Shown here: piece by piece, positions 32,001 through 43,562 of the stretch | Layout: each line of letters opens with the position of its first letter | Position numbering within the stretch: position 1 is the stretch's first letter | Made by a program: the position numbers and the translations under genes | The notes under the pieces: generated by a model | Database searches by the model: none | The model's input: the letters and a program-made list of their open reading frames with translations, nothing else | Told to the model about the DNA's origin: nothing | Origin: Neoceratodus forsteri | Lineage: Eukaryota; Chordata; Ceratodontiformes; Ceratodontidae | Reading direction: 5' to 3' | Assembly (NCBI GenBank): GCA_016271365.2 | Contig: CM028129.1 | Span: 1,007,203,501 to 1,007,267,500 of the forward strand | DNA: 64,000 nucleotides

Positions 32001-33289
32001 AGGTTGGTGCACATCTCTTTGTAAAGCATCCAGCTGGATGGGAATGGGGGAAAAGTATTGTAAAAGGCATGTATATTACATGGCCCCAATCATAACTATT
32101 CGTCGCGGGGTAAGGCTCTGTATGTGACATAAAGTAGTTGTGTCTGGAACCTCTGTTAGAATTGTATTTTCGTGTTTTTTGTGTGTGTTTTTTTGTTGTG
32201 TGTTTGTGCAAGCTACTATGACTGCTAGGTACCCAGTATATTCAAATTAGTCATTAGTTTGAAGTTGGGATTGTTAGTAGCTTCAGTTCTTGGTGGCACT
32301 TGTTTTGTACTGCCTGGCTGAGGAAAGTTTACTGATGGCTTCCGCAATCCGACCTGAAATGACTTGTAGGAATCAGTTGGTACATCTGGATCAGTTGAAG
32401 GTATGCATATGTGAAACTGCAACACATCACATGTGTGACAGTTAAAGTGAAGTAGAAAGTCTGAGTTAGATTCTCCAGAATGCTCTCAGTCAAGCCCTAG
32501 TCAAGAATTAGTAAAAGGATTTGCTTAGAAATGTATGTTTGTGCTGACTCTGACTGTGTGGTTTCTGTGGTCATTTACACCCCTGTAATCTTTGTAGGAG
32601 TACTTGTTGTAGGCCCAGTCACAAATTGTTGGCATTGTAATGGATAAACAACCATTCATATTAAAGTTGAAGTAATAACTCACAATGGCACAAGCGTTTT
32701 TTGTTAATTTCTCAAAAAAATTGCTGTGGGTGGACTGGAAACGTCCAGAGGAGTGTTACTCATTGGTCCTCCAGTAGGGAAGATCTTGTAAAAGAGGTTT
32801 GTCAAGGAAGTGGGCACATTATTGCTTGGCATCAGTGGACCTTCTATTCATAGGTCTAAACCTGAGGAGTCTTTAAGGAATTTTTCCAGCAGTGCATGGA
32901 GAACCTCAGTTGAAGGACCATTCTGTTTATTGATGAGATGGAATTCATTGAGTCCTAAAAGGGAACTCTCCCTCCGGTCATTTAGCTCTAAATGTTGCAG
33001 CCCAGCTGTTTCTCAGCCCCGCCTTCCCTGACCTCATCTTTCTTTGCACAGAACTGAAAGCCAGTCTGTTAGTCTGAAACCTGGTCTGGTGTGGTGGCAT
33101 GTCTGGTATGGTGGAATGGACTTTGTGGGACTGCTCACCTTGATGAGGTACATAGGCTAGAATCCAGTGCAATATTGTAACTAAAAGCCAGTCTGTTAGT
33201 CTACACCTGTTGGTGGTGTGCTGCTATATAATAGATAAAATGACACTTGCGCCGGGTTGAGAGGCATGGGTGGGAGGGTAGCTCTACCC
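32001..33289. other. Unassigned hAT interior
   Basis: AT-rich. A short block AAAGCCAGTCTGTTAGTCT recurs at 33,056 and 33,183, 127 bp apart. Nothing else recognised. Confidence 0.4.
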
Positions 33290-33465
33290 TAACTGGGTGT
33301 TAGTAGGAATTAAGAATGCATGGGACAGACGTAAAGCAGTCCTAGTGGGGTGGAGGAAGTAAGCTGTTGGTTAACAGGATCTGCATCTTATCTGTTAGGT
33401 AGGAAAATGGGCAGACTAGGTGGGCTCTTAATATCTGCCATCAAATTTTATGTCCTATGTTTCAG
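33290..33465 (+). mobile_element. CR1 3' tail, plus strand
   Basis: ATGCATGGGACAGACGTAAA and GGGCAGACTAGGTGGGCTC followed by ATCTGCCATCAAATTTTATG are the last coding and tail blocks seen inverted in the CR1 at 50,075-50,250. Truncated tail only. Confidence 0.75.
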
Positions 33466-34590
33466 CTGAACCGCTTAACAGTGCTACGTGCACGCCACCC
33501 TCAGCTGGTTCGGTCGTATGGGAGCTTGATACGGTTCCGCCCGTTTCTTATCGTGGTGCGTCTATGACTTCGTGAGGACAGAAATCCGGATTGGAACCAG
33601 ATTTTCCTGCAAGACACTGAACCTGGAGCAGACTCAGGTCGCCCCACCACATATCCAGGCAGCATCTCTGGACCCAAAATCAGCTTCTCCAGGGTAAGGT
33701 AAGAATTTAACTTTCAGATGCATTTTAACATTTAAGCTGGAGACTGTGCAGTGGATCATATGGTTGTGTTAATGTGGTGGTGGATGGGACCAGGAGGGTC
33801 GTCACTGGGGTTGAGTTGTATTGTTAGTGTCGGCTAATCGCGACGAGTCAGTTACGGGCCTGTGGGGGGCATGAGTTGTATGCTGGCAATGCTGCTGTCG
33901 GGAACAAAACCAGTTTCATTGCCTGGACTGGGGGTGTAGTCACTATGAGCCTGTGTGTGTGGGGAGGGGGGAGACTGTATGCTGCCTCTGTAAGCAAACA
34001 ATGTTGGTGCATGGAGGCTGGACAGTGGGAAAGTGATTGGGTCCAGACCAGGCTGCCCACCAGTTAATGGTGTAATGGTCAAGTCAGGCAGTGTTCCTTG
34101 CAGATTGAATCTGGGCTGGTGACGAGCAGCCCTGCTTGGTAAATCTCCTATTTGAAAACCAAGTGCACAGCAGCAGGTGAGGGGAATGGGACAAGGAGGG
34201 AAATTGGTTCTGGTTTTCCTGGCCTGTCTGAGCATGGAGTGGAGGCTGCTGTATGGGCTGGAGTTCTGGACCATCAAGTAGGGTAGTCATGTTAACTTGT
34301 GTTGGTGCAGGTGTTGTGGAAGAAAATGGGTCGTGGACCCCGGTTCACCACGCAGGTGTGGGTGGGGTGTGATGTGGGTGGGTGTGGGGGTAGGGTGGTT
34401 GACTTGGAGCTTCTCTCATAAAAGTAATAGCTTTATTTTATTTTCATCTTTCTGTGGGGGTGGAGATCTCAGGAAGTTAAATAAAATAATTACAGACAGT
34501 TGCTAATGTGATGTTGTGCGTGACTTTTTTAAGTAATTTAAGTTTTAGAGGATAAGGACTTTAAAGGGCTGTGCAGTTCACGCCCTGCTT
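33466..34590. other. Unassigned, with an exon-like GC-richer patch
   Basis: 33,470-33,700 is GC- and CpG-richer than its surroundings and ends in a donor-like CAG|GGTAAGGTAAG at about 33,695. No ORF supports a gene. The remainder is unassigned. Confidence 0.3.
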
Positions 34591-34599
34591 CTGTTTTTA

Positions 34600-35340
34600 G
34601 ATGTATCGGACCTATGACTTGGATTTTTCATTCCCTGATTTGGCAATCCTACTCTTGTCTGGACTACCTTTCCCCCACTCTGCTGTATAGCAGGGTGACT
34701 TTATGTTATCCCATGCACTTTACTGAATCCCTGTACTGTTCACTTCCACTACCTCCTCCGAGGTAGGCTGTTCCATGGATCCACCACCCTCTCTGTGAAA
34801 GATACTTCTGGATTTTCCTGGGCCTCCTTCTGCCTCATGTACCCTTGTCCTTGTGCCGTTATTTAAAATATGCTTCCCTCACTGTACCCTGTTTATTCTC
34901 AGTCTTTCCTCCTAAGGCTTGTAGGTGCGGTCTACAATTTTGTTGCTCTTCTCTTCTCTGGACTGTTTCCATTCTGTCTTGATGCCTTCCTGAGATGTGG
35001 TCTCCAGAACCAGACACAGTATTTCAGATGAGGTCCTCAGCAGTGATCAATAGTGGCATCATCTTTTAGTCCTACTGGTTATGTCTTCTATGCACCCATG
35101 CCCCAGCATTAGGGTTTGCTTCCCCTGCTTTTTGCATTGTTTGGCTGACTTCAGGTCATGGGACTTATAACTCTAAGTCTCTCTTGACTTGTAGTGGATA
35201 GAACCTGACCCCAACACCCCCATCCTGTATTCCTCCCTTGGGTTTTTGTGTCCCATGTCTTTCTGAGATATGGCCCAAAAACTGGACACAGAACTTCAGA
35301 TGAGCCGTCATGCTCCAGTTTTCTTAGGAGACCCCACACA
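34600..35340 (-). mobile_element. CR1 fragment, C-terminal/3' part
   Basis: Parallels the CR1 at 50,200-50,650: ..CACTTCCACTACCTCCTCCGAGGTAGGCTGTTCCATG.. and ..GATGTGGTCTCCAGAACCAG.. correspond block by block to that copy in the same orientation. Heavily decayed. Confidence 0.75.
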
Positions 35341-35348
35341 CTGGCATG

Positions 35349-35576
35349 TCAGACACTAGCAAGGTGAGCGATGGGGGTGTGTCCCTATTGGCTGTGAGCT
35401 CAGTTTTTATATTCAATGCCAATTTTGACAAAGGAATGCTGCTGCTTCACTAACAAGGACATTTATTAGTCAAGCAGAGGCATTCTTTTGTCAAAATCTG
35501 CACAACCAGATAAAAACTGCCCCTTAGTCAGTGGAGCACACCCCACGCTCATCTTGCATTGTAGGCAAACAAGTGC
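35349..35576. repeat. Foldback (hairpin) element, about 228 bp
   Basis: Arms of about 100 bases (35,349-35,449 and 35,474-35,576) are inverted: AGGTGAGCG..GGGTGTG and AGTTTTTAT..ATTTTGACAAA at the left match complements at the right. Central loop about 24 bases. Probably a MITE; TSD not resolved. Confidence 0.75.
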
Positions 35577-36240
35577 CTGTAGGAGTCGTGTTTGTTTCTC
35601 AGGAATTTGAGCTTCTACTAGCTGGCTTAACTCATTGAGACCTCAAGACCCCATGTAGGTGGTAGCAGAAAAGATATTCTTGAGGTCTTGTCCCACTGAG
35701 GACGTCCTGCTTAACTTAAAATATTAACAAACCGGAGTGGGGTAATTGACTGCATAGCACCATTGGAAGGTATTTTTATGCTGAACAGCTTGCCACTCAT
35801 ACTTTTGTGTGTAGCACTTATGTTCAATTTGAGGCATTAGCATTTTGTGGCATGCTGATTATGGCTTTGCTTGCTCCAAAGGCTCCAGAGTTACACTGGT
35901 AAGATGTATACAGGCCACCTCCACATGTGGTGGAATTCTAAGCACCTCTGCGGTCCGGTGAGTTGTGAGTGGTCAAGCTGCATGTATGTTCGGGTTTGAG
36001 AGAGTTTAATGAACCAGGCTCTTGCTCTTTAGCCATGTGTTCGGCCTGTAGTGCTGGTTGACAGTTCAGCTGAGAGGTTGTGCTTCATTTCTCAAAGTTC
36101 TGTAGGTCGAAACATTGCATGTTTAAAACATAGGGCCAGATGGAATGTCATGAAACTGTTTTCTCCTTGAGGCTGGTCATAGTGCATGGTTTTCTGAAGC
36201 TTGTGCAGTTTGACTGTGGATGTAGCATGCTACATGCAAA
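35577..36240. other. Unassigned hAT interior
   Basis: Nothing recognised. Confidence 0.4.
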
Positions 36241-36535
36241 ATAATTTCTACTTCTGTCTGTGGCTTCACCTTCTCACTCCTATCTCTAGGATCTCCTGTG
36301 CCTGTCCTATGCATCTTTTTCAACTTCTCCCATGGTTAGCCCCATCAGCTCCACTGGGAACTCTTTTCCATGCATCCACCACCCTTCGGTGAAGTAATGA
36401 TGCTTTATGCTGCCACTAGTCTACCCATTCGAACCTCTGTCATGCCCTCTCATTCCTCTGCCTCTCCTTTTCTGAGAGATGCTATCCTCCAGTGCCCTAT
36501 TTATTCCATTGAGATATTTGAAGGCTTTCTCGTAT
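36241..36535 (-). mobile_element. CR1 3' fragment
   Basis: Again the CCATGCATCCACCACCCTTC and ..CCTCTCATTCCTCTGCCTCTCC.. order of the CR1 C-terminal region, as at 34.7 kb and 50.3 kb. Followed by a (GT)n(CT)n microsatellite (36,541-36,574). Confidence 0.6.
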
Positions 36536-36540
36536 TGGGG

Positions 36541-36574
36541 TATGTGTGTGTGTGTGTCTCTCTCTCTCTCTCTG
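36541..36574. repeat. (GT)n(CT)n microsatellite
   Basis: TATGTGTGTGTGTG followed directly by TCTCTCTCTCTC. Confidence 0.95.
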
Positions 36575-37222
36575 TATTGAGGTCCTGTGCTCTCTCTGTC
36601 GTATATGCCTTTTTAAGTCCTGTACTATCTTTGTCCATTGTGGCATAGATTTGCCATGAATCCACTGAGAAAATGGTTGATGGTATACTGATGCCATTTT
36701 GGAAATGGTTGGCATTATCTCCTGTTTTTGTATAGAGCTTTTGCTATACTCAGCATCTAAAACCCAGTTTCAAAATGTCTTCATTTTTCATGGAAAATGA
36801 GTTCAAGATCCCCCAATGTCACGCTATATCATGGAGTAATGTGGGGGATGTTCCTTGGGTTCTCTTATGTATAGAGAAAGGAATCTGTTTAGTGGTATGG
36901 TCAACCCACCATGTTGTTGCATAATTGTCTGCATATAATTCAACTCCAGATTACTGTAATGGGCAGGTAAAGCAGTGGAACAGAGTTGACAGTGTGGTGA
37001 CTGACAGACTGAGCTTTGTGAGCACATCACTAGTAGTGTAGCTTGACCAGAGGAGCAGAACTAGCAAAGGTAAATCTGGTTGAATTTTGGTTCAGTTATT
37101 TGTCCTTTCTGGTTCTGTTTGTTGCGTGTTTAGTCAGTGTTCTTTTGGTACAGTTATTGCCGTTTTCAGATAGAACAGTTGTCTGAGGATCACCTTATTG
37201 CGTGGTAGAAATCGGTCTTCAC

Positions 37223-39925
37223 GATGTCTGAGCAGAGCAAAAGTCAAATCTGGTGCACAGAACGGAACTGGCTAACTTGCTTGCACTGGTGGCAGCATCA
37301 AGTGATCCAAACAAAGGAAGCTCTCGCTGTTTACACTTATACAAAACAAAGCTACTGCCCCACAGAACAAAACTAGTCTTGGAGGACGGCTGAAATACAA
37401 AGGTGGACAAACTGGTGGCTCAGTGTGTGAGCAGCTGCACTGCTAGTCAGAATCTAAATACTCAGCAAATACAGCCAGTGGATTCTGCAAGGGAACAGTT
37501 GTGCCACTTGGTGTTGTGAAGACTACAAATCCTTATTTTCAATGCCCCAAAAGGTCTGCCTCGCAACATGAAAAAGTTGCTTTTGACAAAGGCATCCAGT
37601 TCAGCCTGGATTCGCAGATGTTAAAGTCCTACCATACAAACTGTCAAAATCTACACGGATTCTTCCTGGGAGCAACAAAGTTATACCAAGGAACTGGGTC
37701 ACTGTACAGGTGGTTGACTGTTTGGTGCATTCTCTCCACTGCAGTATCTGCATGGCATTTTCAGATGTGGAAACTAGGTTTGTTACAGGATACCAAGACT
37801 TTAAGCACATCTACCAAGGCATGATAGAACATGAGGATTCTAGAGTTCACAATGCAGCTGTGGATGCGTATCTGGCCTGCTTAGTGGATGCTGATGTTGA
37901 AGCGCTGGTGAACAAAGATATGGTTGCAAGTCGGAAGCAAGTCCAGCAGAACATAGATGTCATGCGGAGAATTACTGAGTTGCAAGTCTATTGGACGCCA
38001 GCCTGCCATATCGTGGAAAAGACGAAGCTTTATACAGTGTGCAGGACCCATCACTAACCATGGAAATTTCTTGAAGCTGATCTTCTGTTGTCCCAATTTG
38101 ATGTTCCTCTGAATACACACATCCAAAAGGCAGTAGAGCAGAGCAAGAGAAGGAAGCAGAGAATGGAGAAAGAAAAGGACACTTCAGAAGCTTCGTGGTC
38201 AGTGGAGGGCTGATTACCTGCTGTCAAAGACCACCGTGAAATCAAATTATTGAGATTATTATGCAGATAATCAGAGACAGCATTGTAAAGGATGCTATGG
38301 ACCAGAAGATCAGCATTCAGATGGATACCACACAGGACATTGGTGTGACTGACCCAAGCGGCTATCATTCTACGGTATGTGAAGGACCTTAAGTTCATGA
38401 GCGTCTCTTTTGTTGTGGTTGAGGGCAGGACACTTCTGGACAAGGAATGCACAAGGTTTTAAAGGAGAACTTTGAAATGCATGGACTCTGATGATGAAGA
38501 ACATCGTGGGGAGTCATTTGATGGTGCAGCCAACATGAGCGAGTTTGTGGGGTTCTGAGCTTTGATAAAAAGGATTCACCAAACAGTGTCTATACCTTGT
38601 GTTATGCACATAGTTCTCAATTTGTGTGTCTCAGATTGTAGGAAGCAGTTGTGGAAGCAAAGACATTATTTGGTTTGCTACAAGGACATCCGTCTTCATT
38701 AGTGAATCGCACAAAGGATGACTATATGGAAATCTAGCATTGATGGTACGGGACAGGACAAACTCAGACGGCTTCAAAAGATTGGTGAAACCAGATGGTG
38801 GGCAAAACCTAGAGCACTGGCATGCATCTGGAACATATGAAAACCAAGAGAAGAATCTGTAGTGTCACTTCTCCAGACTTTGCTTTTATTAGTACCTCTG
38901 GAAAGTTTGATGCTAAAGCTGCCAGTGAGGCAGATTCACTGTTTGACAAATGGAAGAAGTTTGATGTCATTTGATAGCCTTTGTGTTCATGAAGATCTTT
39001 ACAGTAATTGGGCCAGTATCAAGTATCTGCAGACTAAGGGACTAGACTATCTTTCGGCATGGCATGGTAGATCATGCTAAGATGGAGTTGCAACAGTCTG
39101 AATTATAAACATCCAGCAAAAAGCTTCTAACTTTGTTGCTGGAAGACAAGAAAAAATTGATGAGTTGGGTATTGATATTGACCTGAGGATCATCTGCCAA
39201 AATAAAAGGGTAGCCAGGAAGAAGAGAATGCAGGGAAAATGTCAGTGAGAACAGTGGCAGATCCCATGAAGCGATTTGAATGTGAAGTGTACACTGCATT
39301 ATGGATCAAGTTCGGATGAGCTTAAATGATCGCTTTGATAACAACAAGCAACTGATTCTGGATACCAGCTGCAGGACCCACGTCACTTGAAAGTATAATT
39401 CAAGGTGGCATACCAGATGAAAGTCTGCAGAAGAGGCATTGTTGGCGAAGTAGACGTAGCAGACTTAAACTGGAATTGTGTACGTTTGCTAAAATATTCA
39501 GCGACTGCAAAGATCACTGCCTGAAGAATACACTGCGGATGTGTTGACAGAGGATATTGACTTTCATGACTCTGAAGACTCGACACTCGTGAAGGTGAAA
39601 CTAGTGACCAGAATGAGCAACGAGAGAAAGATTTGCCAGACAAATGCAACTCCTGCAAAGAATGCCTAATGTGCTGTTATAAAATTTTGGCACAGTACAA
39701 CATGCACTAAGTCTGCATTTTCAACCTTGTTCATTGTCTACAGTATTTGTTGACTTTATCGTTTACCGGTGTCCTGTGAGAGAGCTTTCAGCAAGCTAAA
39801 GATAATAAAGACTCGGCCTAAGCTCATTGCTGGGACAAGAGAAACTGGAGCATTCATGATTATGGCCATTGAGAGAGACCTTCTTGATGGGTGTCATGAG
39901 ATGTCATCCAGAAACTAATTCAATG
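37223..39925 (+). pseudogene. hAT transposase, ZMYM1-like, heavily decayed
   Basis: Pieces in order on the plus strand: an ATG at 37,223; FQCPKRSASQHEKVAFDKG near 37,535; CMAFSDVETRFVTGY and YQDFKHIYQGMIEHEDS near 37,750-37,830 (TTF/MYM-type zinc-finger region of hAT proteins); NKDMVASRKQVQQNIDVM; IIMQIIRDSIVKDAMDQKIS near 38,270 (start of the RNase-H-like catalytic fold); SFDGAANMSG near 38,515; and CERAFSKLKIIKTRPKL...MAIERDLLD ending at 39,925 (hAT dimerisation domain). Many stops and frameshifts separate the pieces. Known: these enzymes cut and paste DNA with 8-bp TSDs, matching the ends at 24,361/43,554. It may be the original transposase of the element or of an older relative inside it. 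Confidence 0.8.
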
Positions 39926-40043
39926 ATCTGAAACGCCTGGCCAGTACTGTCACCCTGACACTGGAAGGCTACTGCTACTGTCACTAGAGGGTGAAGCTGG
40001 ATGCTGGGTTCAGGTACCCAGGTCCAGAAGGATTCAATGGATT

Positions 40044-40056
40044 AGACTGGCTACTG
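40044..40056. repeat. Target duplication of the ORF1-only L1, left copy
   Basis: AGACTGGCTACTG, identical to 41,530-41,542. Confidence 0.9.
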
Positions 40057-41529
40057 TGGGCGCTGTGAGCCCGAGCTAACTGGCAGCAAAATCTATCGCT
40101 CAAATCTCATACTCTAAAAATCAAAAATTAACCATTGGTAGAGAGAAAATCGAGGCGATTTTGAGAAAATCTGAAGAGTACCATCGAAGTTGCTACGGTA
40201 ATCCTAGGAAAGAGAAAGGCGGTGGTCCGGGATGAAAAGCCACAGGATCCTCTCACTCTGCTAGGACTGATCTGACTGTACAGGCCTCATCTGCCACGGA
40301 ACCCGAAGAGACCTTTATCGTCGATTGGGATGAAACTGCAGAGGCAGATATCTGGTCTCTGACATGAACTCAAAAGTGGATGCATACAATTCCCGACTGA
40401 CTGTAGTTGAAATGTCCGTGGAACAAACTAAAAGTGAGATGGAGGAAGTCAAAAAACAGAGAAGGCCATGGTAACTACCGTGAACCTGATCAAGGAAAAC
40501 ATGCACTTTTGGGCTGAGTTAGAACACTCAAAACCAGGCTCGATCCACGATATTCGGATTTAGGAATGCCCGAGGGGATAGATCACTGGTGATGTTTATC
40601 CAAGAGTGGCTTCAAGAGAAACTGTCTCGGAAGAACCCTGGCTCATTTTGGCTTGCAAAAGTGTACAAAATTACACCTTGAGAATACAGGTCAGATTCGG
40701 ACCGCCCGCACCCTACTTTTGGTGATAGACAGGTTGGGACTAGAGACCACATTCTGAGATTGGTCCGTCGAAGCGGGTTCTCTAATGCCAAGATGAAAGG
40801 CGGTTGTTGTTTTTTCCTGATCTAAGCTATACAACTCGCATCGAAGGAAAAAGTTTGATGGAATTAGAAGGCGACTTAGAGAGAATCATATCCCTCACGC
40901 AGTGCTCTTCCTGCCAGGTTGAGTGGTATATAACAGGAAGGTCTGGATATTTTCAGAGCTGCAGAGCGCCTTTTATGTATTTCAGCCTTTCCTGCTGAGC
41001 TTTGCTCCAGACTATTCAGTTTTTCAAGCCATTATTAAATAATAATTGCTTAGTGCTGGAAGGCTTTCTAGAGCCCAAGTGTAAAATGTGATCTCAATTT
41101 TTCAATATCTTGTTAAATCCAGTTGGAGATTTTCTCAAATTCTGGGCTTTGAGTAAATATAGTTAAACGTTGATTTAGCTGCCAGATTTCACTTTATTTT
41201 AGGAACTACCTTTAGGTTTTAGTATGGCGCCAATAGCCTGAGTTCAGGCAGGCAAAAGCTGGACTTTCTGTGGACTTTAGTTTTTTTCTTTTGAATAAAG
41301 TCATACTGCTCATGGGCTTAATTTATGCAGCATAAGTCTTGGATATATTTTTAAATCTGGCTATTTAGTTTTCCCCATATGCGGTATCAACATATCCTTG
41401 ATGCACTAATCCTATGTTTAAAGGGCTACGTCCCTAAAATTGATTATGTATGGACTGTCATGGATACAATGTTTTGTGGCTTTGATATAAAGCAACTGAA
41501 AATCTAAAAATAAAGTATATAAAAAAAAA
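40057..41529 (+). mobile_element. ORF1-only L1 retrocopy (HAL1-like)
   Basis: About 1.47 kb between two perfect 13-bp direct repeats. It has an L1 ORF1 but no endonuclease or RT, then a 3' UTR with AATAAA (41,509-41,514) and a poly(A) run (41,521-41,530). Known: 'half-L1' elements carrying ORF1 only exist in mammals, mobilised by full L1s. An internally deleted or spliced L1 RNA is the alternative. Confidence 0.8.
40270..40900 (+). pseudogene. L1 ORF1 (coiled coil and RRM)
   Basis: Frames in sequence: KVDAYNSRLTVVEMSVEQTK (coiled coil, about 40,375-40,435), then a degenerate NNIRIFG-like RRM start, GDRQVGTRDHILRLVRR-type sequence near 40,720-40,770, and FFPDLSYTTRIEGKS near 40,814, matching the 'FFPD.S' block of L1 ORF1 (Transposase_22 family). 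Several frameshifts. The protein binds L1 RNA as a trimer. Confidence 0.75.
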
Positions 41530-41787
41530 AGACTGGCTACTGGATTTGCTACCTGGAGTAGTGATCTTGTCTAACTGAAGAAAGGGATATTTACCATGCT
41601 AGTCTTCGCTGTAATGTGAGCTGAGTGCATGCAGAAGAGATCCTGAAAGCGTAATTGCGGAAGTATACATTTTAATTTCTTCTGACTAAAACCATTGTAT
41701 GCACTGTTCTGGTTATTGGTTTTGTTTGTATGGAGACCTTATCATTGAATTTGTACTTTTATACTTTGTACGTGGTAAAACAGATGC

Positions 41788-41965
41788 ACAGTTAGTTTAT
41801 TAAAATAAAAATTACACTCAGGACACTGCTGGCAGACTTGAATGTATAAGTGATCAAATGACAATGAAACACACAATGGATACACAGTTCTGTTTTATTA
41901 AAATACAAATTACATGACACTGTTGACAGACTAAAGTATAACTGATCAAATGACGATGGGAAGCG
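41788..41965. repeat. 94-bp tandem duplication
   Basis: TTATTAAAATA.AAATTACA and GTGATCAAATGAC.. / CTGATCAAATGAC.. recur about 94 bp apart; two copies at roughly 85% by eye. Confidence 0.8.
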
Positions 41966-43480
41966 TGCAACAGATTTTACTGTACAGCTAATGTTTAGAA
42001 TTAGGAAAGTGTAGGGAAAGATTAGGATAGAAGACCTACTTTTGTGTAACAAGCTCTTGAGTCAAAGGCCCATTTTCAAGTCTTTCCATGCAAACCTTTT
42101 TCTGAACCCTTTCTTACCATGGCTGGGCCTTTGACCCACCTCCCCCTTCCACCCTCAGTTGCAACATCCTGGCAGCTATTTCCTGCTTTGGCTAACTTGA
42201 GCACCAAGCTTGGCCTCCCTTCACTCTGGCACTATGCATTTTGAGTTTGCCCAATTCATCAATTTCTATGCTAGTTCATAAGAACTATCACCAACCATTT
42301 TATATGTGCACATTAAACATATACATTGTCACCTTCACTACCACCACCTGTGCTTTTCCTCTTCCTTTTACTCTGGTTGCACCTGGCTGCAAATGTGCCA
42401 TGACTCGGTGTGCATAGTACCAATTTGATTAAATTCATGTCCCACAATACAGTGCAGTTTAATACAGCAGCACTAACATCAATATACAATAGAACACTGT
42501 TACACTGTTTACACTTCTAGATGGCATTCAATTGTCCTTTTGAGTCTGACATTTTTGGGTTGCATCTAATTTTATTGCCTTTGTAACCAGTCCCTGAATC
42601 TCCCTTTACTCTGCAGCTGCTGCTCTTTTCACACTGCCTGAACATTCTGTGACATCAATAACACCATTCTAGACCATTCAGATGTATAGCATAGAGTGGG
42701 GTTATTAAGGCCATAGAACACTTACACATGACTCAGTAGCTGAGTGAAACTGTATGAAAGTAGATCTGAGGGCAACCCAAAGCAAAATTACAAATTTTTC
42801 AAAACTTTGTGAACATGCCTTGGTGGAAACTTTTCACTGTGTATATAATTAGCGGACACACAATCTCTTCAGATGAGCGCAACCTCATTTCTGTCTTAAG
42901 GCAGAGCATTGTGAGTTGCAGCCTTATGTTCTTTATTGGGGCTAACAATAGTACTGTAACAATCATGTTGGGGTCACATAAGCTGCTTTGGCAGAATCTT
43001 AGCATAACACACATTGCACTGCACTCTTTTCTCCTGTTCACATCATGCTGCTTCTAAGTGCTCAGAGAGGAAAGGGTAGGGAAGGTAGGGCCTCAACCTC
43101 CGGAGGTGCCTTGCCAGGCGTTGAGCTTAACCACTGATTTGTTTGAAAGGGAACTCTCTGCTCACCTGCAGCCGTGTAGCTGGATAAATGTAATGTTACA
43201 GGATCACTTAATGAAACAAGTATTACTAAATTGGTAACCTGCTTTCCTGCAGTATTGCTGCAGGGTGGGACTAGCAGGTCATGGCTAGCAACATTTTGCA
43301 AGGTAGCAGAGTTCACTTTAAATCAATGGGACTGAAGCCTCGAAATAATGAATATAACTTTACCAGATATGTAATAGCTTTCTTCATAATATACAATAGC
43401 TTTCTTCCAAATGGAATACATGCTGACATCTTGTACTTGGCTACAGCATGCCGTGGTTGGGCCCCCCATGACCCTAACAG
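41966..43480. other. Unassigned 3' interior of the hAT
   Basis: No domain recognised; frames are short. A CT-rich patch with Cys-coding potential at 42,799-43,041 (minus) did not match anything. Confidence 0.4.
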
Positions 43481-43554
43481 GGCCTCCCCTGCCAATACCA
43501 AGGCCCCCCTGGGCCCATTTCCAGGTGGGCCCTTTGCTTCCCAGTCCGACCCTG
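43481..43554 (-). repeat. hAT right terminal inverted repeat and subterminal repeats
   Basis: Inverted CAGGGTCGGACTGG ends at 43,554, with GGGCCCACCTGG and further GGGCCC blocks inside, echoing the left end (GGTGGGCCCCCC near 24,402). Confidence 0.9.
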
Positions 43555-43562
43555 TCAGGAGA

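Larger units (their letters stand above)
24361..43554 (+). mobile_element. 19.2-kb hAT composite insertion in L1 ORF2
   Basis: Ends are CAGCGTCGGACTGG (left) and, inverted, CAGGGTCGGACTGG (right): 14-bp TIRs with one mismatch, with GGTGGGCCC-type subterminal repeats just inside both ends. It is flanked by a perfect 8-bp TSD. Removing it restores continuous L1 ORF2 (..LAQAIRGSP / EISGVRIDG..). Inside are a decayed hAT transposase, a second partial copy of the element's own 5' region, LINE tails, a SINE, a foldback repeat and an ORF1-only L1. hAT elements are usually a few kb; this size is exceptional. Confidence 0.9.
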
